Of a stretch of 36,412 nt of DNA, positions 23,360-31,092 are shown one piece after another; position 1 is the stretch's first letter, and each line of letters begins with the position of its first letter. Where the stretch lies: assembly GCA_015055545.1 (NCBI GenBank), contig SVHY01000019.1, positions 1 through 36,412 on the forward strand, read 5' to 3'. The notes beneath the pieces were generated by a model. That model did no database searches. It worked only from the letters and a program-made list of their open reading frames with translations, and was not told where the DNA came from. A program made the position numbers and the translations under genes. The DNA comes from Clostridiales bacterium. Its GTDB lineage: Bacteria > Bacillota > Clostridia > Christensenellales > Borkfalkiaceae.

Positions 23360-26300
23360 ATGAAACGAAAACTGCTTTGTGTTCTACTTACGGCATGTAT
23401 GACGTTGTTTGGCATTATAGGTTTTACCGCTTGTGATGATGAGCCTACACCTACACCAACGCCTACGCCAACACCTGCAACGCCTGAAAAACTTGCTGCG
23501 CCCATCGTCGCTTTGGCGGATAACGTGGCTACTTGGGCGGCGGATACCAACGCGGATAAATTTGAATTGAGTGTAGACGGCAATTTATCTTACGTGGAAA
23601 ATACGGTCACGTCCAAAACGTTGTCGGACGGGCAAACGTTGAAAGTGCGCGCTGTTGGCGACGGTGTTAATTACCAAACGAGCGATTGGAGCAACAGTGT
23701 GACGTACACGGATACGACACCAGATAATCCGGAAACGCCGAGCAATCCAGAAACGCCGAGCAATCCAGAAACTCCTAGTAATCCGGGAACTCCTAGTAAT
23801 CCAGAAACGCCTGATAATCCTAACAATCCCGACACGCCAGCAACGACGGAAGAACCTACGTATCTTGGGATTTTTGCATCTAGCGGTGAACCGTCGGTTA
23901 GCGACGGCTTGCCCGATGCGTTTGCTACAGTTCCTGCACGGGCGAGCTACCGCATGGCGTTATTCAACGAGTATCGCAGTTTTGACGACGTGTTAAAAGA
24001 ATATTTCGAGAGTGGCGATCACGATTTCGGCGCGAATTATCCGACGGAGTCGGCGTACGATATTTACAGTCGCGCGGGGGAAACGGTCTATATTCAAATT
24101 TGGTTGAATAATCCCAGCCAACACACAATTCTCTCGTTGAAGTTGAACGGAACGAAATACCAAGTAGGAGGCGGGCTTTCGTCCTTCTTTATTGAAGACG
24201 GGGGAGAATGGTATAACTGCGTTTACGTCGCGGTGACGATTGCAAACGGGACGTATGAAAACTGCGAATACACCGTTTCGGATATAGAATATATCGCCGA
24301 TACGTATATCAACGCGGACGGTACGGACGAGTTTATGAACAACAACGATACCATAACCGTCGGTTTGCCTTATGCCGCAAACAATCCCACCGTATCCGAG
24401 TTTGAAATACAATCGCTTACGGTAAAAGAATGTTCGGCAACCTTTACGCTGTCCGATACGGACGGGGTAGCGGCTGCAAGCGGCGGTTGGCTTGGCGTTG
24501 CGATATACGACTATGAGAATTTTGAACTGATTGACACGCAAGCGGCGGTTATAGGCAACAATACGTTCAGCGCGACGGGCTTGGAAGAAAATTCTTACTA
24601 CGAATTGATTGTGTACGTATACGGCGATTTGCATGACGGACGTGGCGTTTGCGCCCATTCCGTTTGTAATTATTGGATAGAAACGCCCGAAGTTCTCACT
24701 GTCAACGAAATCGAAAGCTCCAACGTTTTGAACGAGCAAGGAACGGGGTACGTGGGTGCAATTACGGTAGATACGACGCTTGCAAGCGATACAGCCGAAT
24801 ACGTGAAGTTGGAAATAATCGACGGCGAAGAAACGGTTGTGTACACGGACGAGAATTTTGGTGGGTACGCCGTGGCTTCGCAAGGGATTTTCAACAAAGC
24901 GGGATATACGGTGAAAGTGTATTATAAAGATACGGCATACCCTCAAGGCAAATCGGTTGAACGGTACGTTTACGTTGGCGAGCTTTCTCAGCCGAGCCTT
25001 TCCGACGAGGATTATTACGCGTTCGTAAACGACGGGATATATTGGTTCAAGCTGGACGGCTATGACGAAAACTATGCGGCGGTGGACAGTTTTATCGTGC
25101 GGTTTTACGACCACGAAAGCGCGCAATACATAGCGGAAGACGTGCTGTATTTGATGGATAATCCTACGGCAATCGACGATATTCAGGAACAGATAAACGC
25201 CCTTTACGGCACAGAGAACAGCGTGCAAGAATATCAACGGCTTTCCAAGCGCAGAAACGAGCTTTACCATGCGAAAAGCGTTTGGGAAGAGTTGTTTGAA
25301 AACAACGGGGATAGAACGTTCTGGGAAACGGAAAAAGCAAAAGGGAAATATTATTACGAATATACCTATGCAGGCGCGGACACGGAAAACGTGAAGAAAA
25401 TGAACGGGTTCTACTACGTGATTTTGCCTAACGTGAACGGGAACGGCTGCGAACGGTACAAAATGGACGTGGTGGCGCAAGTCGTTAAAAACGAAAGCGC
25501 GGAGCTTGTGGAAACGGTTTATAATCAATCGAATATACGGTTTAAAACCCTTTTCGCGGAAAGCCATTATGCAAACCGAGGTATCGGCGTAAAAGACTAC
25601 GCGCTTGACGGCGACGAATTTACGTTCACGCTTTATAACACGGACGACCCGAGAGCGGGGGATAGCGACGATAGAGAAACGAACGAAAATAAGCGGTTTA
25701 TCTATAAAATCGAAATTAACGGAATAACGGTTTATTTGAACGAAACGGCTACCGCGCCAACGGTTGACGAAGAAGCGTGGATTGCGGAATACTTGGAAAG
25801 TGTTCAAAACGGGGATTTAGACGCGTTTGCGCTCTATAAAAAATACGTTCCCGATTATACGGCGGGCAGCATAACGCTCGATTTCTCGCAAATTCCCGCA
25901 GGGCAATACAATTTCATGATTTATACGCGTATGTACAACAAAGTGTACGAAGCGGGCGAAAGCGACGATTGGACAGAGTTGCGGGAAATGGAAGTTTACA
26001 AGCAGTTCGATACGCCGACGATTGAAATAGACGGGGTGTACGGTTATATCCGAATTTCTAAATATGCCAACACGAGCAATATCGTATTTGAAGCGTACGA
26101 TAAAAACGACCAGCCTATCGCTATCGATTACTTATGGTGGAGCGACGAAAAGCAAGCGTACCGTTTTGACTTTGCATATCAAGATGCGAAAGTCCGCGCG
26201 AAATTATCGGACGGTGCGGGCGAAAACGATGAAGGCGGCGAAACGCCGAGTAGTTATTGGTATGACAGCGCATGGAGCGTATACCAAAATTCGGCAGCGG

Positions 26301-26575
26301 TAGAATTGAACGCGCCTACGTTCACGTTAGAATCCTACCGTTTAAACTGGAGCTCTGACAGTCAATCGCAGTATATATCGGATTATAAATTTGTTATCAA
26401 CGACGGTGACGAACAAAGCGGAAGCGGTTGCTCGCTGTATCAATACAGGCAAGGTTGCACGGTGAAAGTCAAGGCGGTCGCGTCCGAAGCGGGCAAGGCG
26501 GCAGGATATTGCGACAGCGATTGGGCGACGTACACCTACGTATACAGCGGCGGTAGCGCGGATAAGGAAAAATAA
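23360..26575 (+). CDS. Large surface lipoprotein with terminal Fn3-like modules, 1071 residues
   Basis: A secreted lipoprotein. The signal peptide is LLTACMTLFGIIGFTA, the lipid cysteine sits before DDEP, and a PTPTPTPTP spacer follows. About residues 36-115 form an Fn3-like module (LAAPIVALADNVATWAAD). A Pro/Asn-rich stalk with repeats of NPETPS comes next (about residues 115-160). The middle 800 residues are beta-rich with no domain I can name. About residues 990-1065 repeat the Fn3-like module (LNAPTFTLESYRLNWSSD through VKVKAVASEAG). It is transcribed through a cre site and leader A2, between malQ and the maltodextrin importer. It may bind glucans or other surface ligands, but that is inference from position only. 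Confidence 0.85.
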   Translation: MKRKLLCVLLTACMTLFGIIGFTACDDEPTPTPTPTPTPATPEKLAAPIVALADNVATWAADTNADKFELSVDGNLSYVENTVTSKTLSDGQTLKVRAVGDGVNYQTSDWSNSVTYTDTTPDNPETPSNPETPSNPETPSNPGTPSNPETPDNPNNPDTPATTEEPTYLGIFASSGEPSVSDGLPDAFATVPARASYRMALFNEYRSFDDVLKEYFESGDHDFGANYPTESAYDIYSRAGETVYIQIWLNNPSQHTILSLKLNGTKYQVGGGLSSFFIEDGGEWYNCVYVAVTIANGTYENCEYTVSDIEYIADTYINADGTDEFMNNNDTITVGLPYAANNPTVSEFEIQSLTVKECSATFTLSDTDGVAAASGGWLGVAIYDYENFELIDTQAAVIGNNTFSATGLEENSYYELIVYVYGDLHDGRGVCAHSVCNYWIETPEVLTVNEIESSNVLNEQGTGYVGAITVDTTLASDTAEYVKLEIIDGEETVVYTDENFGGYAVASQGIFNKAGYTVKVYYKDTAYPQGKSVERYVYVGELSQPSLSDEDYYAFVNDGIYWFKLDGYDENYAAVDSFIVRFYDHESAQYIAEDVLYLMDNPTAIDDIQEQINALYGTENSVQEYQRLSKRRNELYHAKSVWEELFENNGDRTFWETEKAKGKYYYEYTYAGADTENVKKMNGFYYVILPNVNGNGCERYKMDVVAQVVKNESAELVETVYNQSNIRFKTLFAESHYANRGIGVKDYALDGDEFTFTLYNTDDPRAGDSDDRETNENKRFIYKIEINGITVYLNETATAPTVDEEAWIAEYLESVQNGDLDAFALYKKYVPDYTAGSITLDFSQIPAGQYNFMIYTRMYNKVYEAGESDDWTELREMEVYKQFDTPTIEIDGVYGYIRISKYANTSNIVFEAYDKNDQPIAIDYLWWSDEKQAYRFDFAYQDAKVRAKLSDGAGENDEGGETPSSYWYDSAWSVYQNSAAVELNAPTFTLESYRLNWSSDSQSQYISDYKFVINDGDEQSGSGCSLYQYRQGCTVKVKAVASEAGKAAGYCDSDWATYTYVYSGGSADKEK
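23735..23838 (+). repeat. Tandem repeat encoding the Pro/Asn-rich stalk
   Basis: Degenerate 18-base repeats of the form AATCCAGAAACGCCGAGC, about five copies, encode NPETPS units. This is a spacer that lifts the folded domains from the cell wall, and its copy number may vary between strains. Confidence 0.75.
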
Positions 26576-26593
26576 AATAATGAAACAATGCGA

Positions 26594-26624
26594 AAGCGGT
26601 GGGTTGAAAGCTCGCCGCTTTTTT
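26594..26624 (+). terminator. Intrinsic terminator of the large lipoprotein gene
   Basis: AAGCGGTGGG (26594-26603) and CTCGCCGCTT (26611-26620) pair with a few wobbles, followed by TTTT. It separates the gene from the importer operon. Confidence 0.8.
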
Positions 26625-26692
26625 CGTGTAAACAGGAATAAAAAGTCTGCGGATATGAAAAACTAATAGAAGTAAAAAAAAGGGGGAAAGTT

Positions 26693-27940
26693 ATGAAAAA
26701 GAGAAATATACGAATTCTTTGCGGTGCGTTGTCCGTTTTGGCTGCGGCGGGTATGGTCGGTTGTAAATCGGGCGACGATGCGGACGGCGCTATTAAAATT
26801 ACCGTTTGGGTATCCGAAGCGGATAAGGCGTTCGCCGAAAGCGTTGCAAAGGATTTTAAAGCGAAAAATCCCGATAAAAATTATCAAATCGTTATCGACA
26901 TCGAGGGCGAAAACGAAATTGCTACGCGTATTTTAAACGACGTAGAAAACGCAGCGGACGTGTTCTCGTGTCCAAACGACCAGCTTGGAAAACTTATCAA
27001 CGGCGATGCGCTCACGCGGATTGCAGGGGATCGGTTAACGCGCGTACAACAGGCAAATTCGGCAGGGTCGATGGAGTCCGTGACCATGAACGTGAACGGC
27101 ACGGAAGGGGTGTACGGTATGCCGTATACCGACAACACGTTTTTCCTGTATTACGATAAATCCGTTTTTAGCGCAACGGACGTGCAGAGCATAGACGGGA
27201 TTTTAGCAAAGTGCAGTTCGTCTAAACAGTTCGCATATCCCATGACGGACGGCTGGTATACGACGGCGTTTTATTTTGGTAAGGGCTTGGGCTATGAAGT
27301 GCAGTATGATCAGCACCTTGCCGAAACGTCCATTTCCTGTAATTTCGATAACGCCACGGGTGAACAGGTAACGAACGCTATGTGGCAGCTCGTGAAAAAT
27401 CCGCGTGTAAAAGCGGATGCGAACGATTCCAAAATAATCGCGGGTTTTAACGACGGTTCGATCGTAGCCGCGGTTACGGGGATTTGGAATAAGACGGCGA
27501 TTGAAAATCATTTAGGCGACAACTTTGCAGCGGCGAAATTGCCCACGTACACGCTTGGCAACGAACAGGTCCAGCTTACGGCGTTTGCAGGTTATAAACT
27601 GATGGGCGTGAACAATTATTCCAAGAACAAGACGGACTCGCTCGATTTTGCGGAATTTTATATCAACCGCGAAAACCAAATCAAGCATTTTGAAATGCGT
27701 GGGTTCGTGCCGACGGACGAAACGGCGCGCATGGACGAGCGCGTACAATCGGACGTTTGCGCAAAAGCGATTACGGAGCAGTTGCGATTTAGCAAAACGC
27801 AAAAGAACGTTCCGTCCACGCTTTGGGTGCCGATGGAAGGATTGGGCTCGGCGATGGTTGCAGGTGCGCAAAGCGGAAACTTTGATTTAAAAAACCAGTT
27901 AAAGGCGTGCGTAGACGCGATTGAAAGAACGACAAACTAA
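26693..27940 (+). CDS. malE: Maltodextrin-type ABC transporter substrate-binding lipoprotein
   Basis: A 415-residue family 1 solute-binding protein. The signal peptide ends VGCKSGDD, where the cysteine is lipidated. The mature N-terminus ITVWVSEADKAFAESVAKDF is the MalE/MdxE pattern. GVYGMPYTDNTFFLYYDKSVF forms the usual hinge segment, and VAAVTGIWNKTAIENHLG and VPTDETAR follow in order. The ligand is probably maltose or maltodextrin, judged from malF and malG permeases downstream and malQ upstream. The ribosome site is AAGGGGG. I see no clear promoter in the 70 bases between the preceding terminator and the start. No cre match is found there. Confidence 0.9.
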   Translation: MKKRNIRILCGALSVLAAAGMVGCKSGDDADGAIKITVWVSEADKAFAESVAKDFKAKNPDKNYQIVIDIEGENEIATRILNDVENAADVFSCPNDQLGKLINGDALTRIAGDRLTRVQQANSAGSMESVTMNVNGTEGVYGMPYTDNTFFLYYDKSVFSATDVQSIDGILAKCSSSKQFAYPMTDGWYTTAFYFGKGLGYEVQYDQHLAETSISCNFDNATGEQVTNAMWQLVKNPRVKADANDSKIIAGFNDGSIVAAVTGIWNKTAIENHLGDNFAAAKLPTYTLGNEQVQLTAFAGYKLMGVNNYSKNKTDSLDFAEFYINRENQIKHFEMRGFVPTDETARMDERVQSDVCAKAITEQLRFSKTQKNVPSTLWVPMEGLGSAMVAGAQSGNFDLKNQLKACVDAIERTTN

Positions 27941-27959
27941 AAGGAAGGAGTGCCCGCGT

Positions 27960-29366
27960 ATGGAAGAACAAACGAAAGAAAACCGCATAAAACCCAACGC
28001 CGCAAAAGCGTTGGGGCTTGCGCTTAAAGACGGTTCGGCAGTCACGCGCGCGTCGTTCGTGTTTATGGGCTTTGGGCATATTTCGCGCGGTCAGTTCGTA
28101 AAAGGAGCGTTGTATTTCTTGGCGCAAACGGCGTTTTTGCTGTTTATGATTTTTTTCGGTTGGCAGTATATAGCGCACTTATTTTCGGGGAATTTAGGCA
28201 CGCGCCTTTCGGGCGAAGTGTGGAACGAGAACTTGCAAATCTTTGAAAAGGTTCGCGGCGATAACAGCTTTTTGATATTGTTGTACGGGGTAGTTTCGCT
28301 CGTGCTCGTCGGGTTCTTTCTCGTGATTTGGGTAATGAATATCACGAGTAGTTACGAAAACGATCTTCGGATTCGACGCGGCGAACCCGTGCTCTCGTTG
28401 AAAGAAGATTTGCATATCTTGCTCAACGAAAAATTCCATTTGCCGCTGCTCACCGTTCCGTTTTTGGGCTTGATTATATTTACGGTCATGCCGCTCGTGT
28501 TCATGGTCTTGATTGCGTTTACGAACTACGACTACGCGCACATGCCCCCAGGCAAACTGTTCGATTGGGTGGGTTTTGCCAATTTCCAAACGCTGTTTTC
28601 GCTTTCGGGCGGCAGTTCGGGCTTTGCCTTGGTGTTCTTGCGCGTGCTGGCATGGACGTTCGTTTGGGCGTTTTTCGCGACGTTTACCAATTACTTCTTG
28701 GGTATGATCATAGCCCTGCTTATTAATAAAAAGGGTATAAAGTTCAAGGGGCTTTGGCGTACGCTGTTCGTTATCGCGATTGCCGTACCGCAGTTCGTCA
28801 CGCTCTTGCTCATGCAAAAAATTCTTGACGGCGACGGGATTTTGAATAAGATTTTAGGCACGAATATTTTATGGCTGTCGGACGTGAGAAACTTTTCACT
28901 GCTACCAAGGCTTATGATTATTCTCGTCAATATCTGGATCGGCGTACCGTATACCTTGCTCATGTGTTCGGGTATACTTTTGAATATCCCCGCCGATTAT
29001 TACGAGGCGGCAAGAATCGACGGCGCGTCGCCCGTAAGGATATTCATAAGTATTACGCTCCCGTATATGCTGTTCGTAACTACGCCGTACCTTATTACGC
29101 AGTTCGTGGGCAATATCAATAACTTCAACGTCATATGGCTGTTGACGGGCGGCGGGCCTGTGGATAATCTGTATTACGGCGGCGGTTCGCAAGCGCAGTC
29201 TACAGACTTACTCGTTACGTGGTTGTATCGCTTGACCACACAAGTCAACCCGCGTTATAACGTAGCGTCCGTGATCGGGATTGTGATTTTCGTGATATGC
29301 GCCGTGCTTTCGCTGATAACGTTCAATCAAACGTCGGCAGCAAAAAGCGAGGGGGAATTCCAATAA
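27960..29366 (+). CDS. malF: Maltodextrin ABC transporter permease MalF-type
   Basis: A 468-residue permease. The start at 27960 follows an AAGGAAGGAG site (27941-27950), nine bases upstream. A first helix (LYFLAQTAFLLFMIFFGW) is followed by a long loop and a second helix that ends in WVMNITSSYEND, and then by the permease core from about residue 170. The EAA loop is YYEAARIDGASPVRIFISI. These features match MdxF/MalF of Gram-positives. It pairs with MalG to make the channel. Its stop shares two bases with the malG start (TAATG). Confidence 0.94.
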   Translation: MEEQTKENRIKPNAAKALGLALKDGSAVTRASFVFMGFGHISRGQFVKGALYFLAQTAFLLFMIFFGWQYIAHLFSGNLGTRLSGEVWNENLQIFEKVRGDNSFLILLYGVVSLVLVGFFLVIWVMNITSSYENDLRIRRGEPVLSLKEDLHILLNEKFHLPLLTVPFLGLIIFTVMPLVFMVLIAFTNYDYAHMPPGKLFDWVGFANFQTLFSLSGGSSGFALVFLRVLAWTFVWAFFATFTNYFLGMIIALLINKKGIKFKGLWRTLFVIAIAVPQFVTLLLMQKILDGDGILNKILGTNILWLSDVRNFSLLPRLMIILVNIWIGVPYTLLMCSGILLNIPADYYEAARIDGASPVRIFISITLPYMLFVTTPYLITQFVGNINNFNVIWLLTGGGPVDNLYYGGGSQAQSTDLLVTWLYRLTTQVNPRYNVASVIGIVIFVICAVLSLITFNQTSAAKSEGEFQ

Positions 29367-30226
29367 TGCAAAAAACGCTTTTAAAACTCCGCAAACACGC
29401 AGGCAACGCGGCAACGTACGCCATTCTTGCTACACTCGGTATTTTGTGGGTGCTGCCCATATTCTATCTCGTGTATACAGCGTTCCGTGTTACGCCGAAT
29501 ACGGGCATTATCAATACGCTTTTTCCAAGCGATTTACGCCTCGGTTTCGGCAATTTTACCCGCCTGTTTAGCGATACCATGTTCTTGCGCTGGCTGGGCA
29601 ATACCTTGCTCGTCGCTACAAGTTCTTGCGCGCTTACGACGGCGTTCATACTCGCCGTCAGCTACGCTCTCTCAAGACTTCGCTTTAAAATGCGCAAACC
29701 GATTATGAACGTCTTGCTCGTGCTCGGTATGTTCCCCGGGTTCATGAGTATGATAGCCGTGTACTTTATATTAAAAGCCATGGGCTTGACAAATTCCTTG
29801 CTCGCGCTCATTTTGGTGTATTCGGGTAGCGGCGCATTGTCTTATTATATATGTAAGGGCTTTTTCGATACCGTACCACGAGCCATGGAGGAGGCGGCGA
29901 TTTTAGACGGCGCAAGCCAGCCCATGGTCTTTTGGAAGATTATTTTGCCTATGGCAAAACCGATTATCGTGTATACGGTGTTGACGTCGTTTATCTCGCC
30001 TTGGTGCGATTTCATCTTTGTCAATACGATTATCAGCGACAGACAACTTTACACCGTTTCGCTCGGTTTGTATAAAATGATCAACGCGGAAAAGAACAGC
30101 TTTAACGACAACTTCACCGTCTTTTGCGCGGGTGCGTTCGTCGTGGGCGGGATAATCGTCACGCTGTTTATGAGTATGCAAAGATACTACGTGGAAGGGG
30201 TTACCAGCGGCGCAGTTAAGGGTTAA
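29366..30226 (+). CDS. malG: Maltodextrin ABC transporter permease MalG-type
   Basis: A 286-residue permease with six helices. The start at 29366 overlaps the malF stop and is preceded by GAGGGGG (about 29350-29355). The EAA loop is AMEEAAILDGASQPMVFWKI, and the C-terminus RYYVEGVTSGAVKG is the classic MalG ending. No ATP-binding protein gene follows. As in many Bacillota, a shared MsmX/MalK ATPase elsewhere in the genome would energise this importer. Confidence 0.95.
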   Translation: MQKTLLKLRKHAGNAATYAILATLGILWVLPIFYLVYTAFRVTPNTGIINTLFPSDLRLGFGNFTRLFSDTMFLRWLGNTLLVATSSCALTTAFILAVSYALSRLRFKMRKPIMNVLLVLGMFPGFMSMIAVYFILKAMGLTNSLLALILVYSGSGALSYYICKGFFDTVPRAMEEAAILDGASQPMVFWKIILPMAKPIIVYTVLTSFISPWCDFIFVNTIISDRQLYTVSLGLYKMINAEKNSFNDNFTVFCAGAFVVGGIIVTLFMSMQRYYVEGVTSGAVKG

Positions 30227-30441
30227 TAATGCAAAATGCATAATGCAAAATGTAAAATGCATAATGGCATATCGAGCGATATATAAATATGTTATGAAGA
30301 TATGAACATATGAACATATGAACATATCTTCATATAATATAGAACGCAACAATTATTAGGCATTGATCGTAAAAGAGAAAGTATTATGTATTGAGTATAA
30401 AAAAGCAATCGTTCTGCATTAAGCATTTTGCATTATGCATT
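30227..30441 (+). repeat. Repeat-rich AT region after malG
   Basis: This stretch holds no gene. Directly after malG are copies of AATGCAAAATGCATAATG (30229-30266). Next come tandem repeats of ATGAACAT (30300-30326) that end in a short palindrome with ATGAAGATAT, and an inverted copy of the first motif, CATTTTGCATTATGCAT in one strand (about 30414-30440). A third copy lies at 30972-30995. The motif flanks the palindromic element on both sides. Confidence 0.6.
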
Positions 30442-30761
30442 AAAAAAGCAACTTGTCTGATTTTTTCAATTAGCCAAGATAATATAACCCAAACCCGCGC
30501 AAAAGGCGTCTTTTTGTCGCTTTTCGCGGTTCGTGTTCTTGCCGTATGTCCAATACGCCTGCGCCCACGCCCCACAAAAATCGTCTAAAAATACGTTCTT
30601 TTGCGTGCTTGCAATTTTCAGTAGCCGAATTTTAGCGTTAGACAAGGCGAAAGCCGCAGACAAACCAAACGGTTTATCAAGGATTTCAACGAAGTATAAG
30701 GCAAAATTCCGCTACTTAAAATCGGGTTCGGATTATATTGTCTTGGCTAAGTTGCTTTTTT
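30442..30761. mobile_element. MITE-like or RNA-like palindromic element, about 320 bases
   Basis: The ends are inverted repeats. Left TTAGCCAAGATAATATAACC (with AAACCCG after it, 30470-30497) matches the reverse complement of 30723-30750 at 25 of 28 positions. The outer AAAAAAGCAACTT (30442-30454) matches 30749-30761 exactly, with 15 extra bases inserted on the left. The interior has no convincing gene: the best open frame, on the minus strand (30466-30663, 65 residues), has no ribosome site and no recognisable motif. This shape fits a non-autonomous transposon, or a structured RNA. I see no target-site duplication. Confidence 0.5.
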
Positions 30762-30764
30762 TTC

Positions 30765-30794
30765 TTGACAAGCCCGTATAAAAGGTGGTAAAAT
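30765..30794 (+). promoter_or_regulatory. SigA-type promoter of leader B2
   Basis: TTGACA (30765-30770) and TAAAAT (30789-30794) have an 18-base spacer, just outside the palindromic element. The predicted start, about 30800, coincides with the first base of the leader's closing stem. Confidence 0.75.
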
Positions 30795-30799
30795 ATACT

Positions 30800-30971
30800 T
30801 GCGACATAATTAAATAATGTGTTTATTATAGGTGTATACTTCTTTGGTAGAGGTGTATCTTTTTCGCGTTACAACTCCTATAATAAACAGTTGTGAATTT
30901 AATTGTGTCGCAGCAAAGCGAAAAGACATTTTTACAGGGTGTCGTTTCCTTTGCGTTACGACACTTTTTTT
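30800..30971 (+). promoter_or_regulatory. Structured attenuating leader RNA, family B, copy 2
   Basis: P1 pairs TGCGACATAATTAAA (30800-30814) with TTTAATTGTGTCGCA (30898-30912), with one G-U. P2 pairs TGTTTATTATAGG (30820-30832) with CCTATAATAAACA (30877-30889) over 13 perfect pairs, and both strands differ from copy B1. P3 is TACTTCT (30837-30843) with AGAGGTG (30849-30855) around TTGGT. The antiterminator is 30913-30928 with 30940-30954. The terminator is GTGTCG (30939-30944) with CGACAC (30959-30964) and seven T. The 3' module is almost identical to B1, while P2 has covaried. The LRR gene starts about 120 bases later, after inserted repeats. Confidence 0.8.
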
Positions 30972-31076
30972 AATGCAAAATGCACAATGCATAATTGCGG
31001 TGAAATAAAAATGTCATTCTGGAGTTGCGGAGCAACGATAGAATCTCATGGATATAAACAACGAAAAAATTTATTT
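30972..31076 (+). repeat. Inserted repeats between leader B2 and its gene
   Basis: This 5' untranslated stretch is absent from copy B1. It contains the motif AATGCAAAATGCACAATGCA (30972-30991), then GTCATTCTGG, a GTTGC/GCAAC hairpin and AGAATCTC. The last set resembles a small dispersed bacterial repeat with ends GTCATTCT and AGAATCTC. It lengthens the mRNA between the attenuator and the AAAGGAG ribosome site at 31077-31083 and adds one hairpin. Confidence 0.55.
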
Positions 31077-31092
31077 AAAGGAGCTTTAAAAT

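Noticed and set aside
23735..23838. CRISPR-like repeats
   Set aside because: The 18-base repeats are in frame, encode NPETPS units and have no spacers. They are a protein stalk repeat.
23993..25807. 604-residue open frame on the minus strand
   Set aside because: It is antisense to the large lipoprotein, is rich in Arg, His and Phe in a way typical of a shadow frame, and has no signal or motif. The plus strand has a lipobox, stalk and matched modules.
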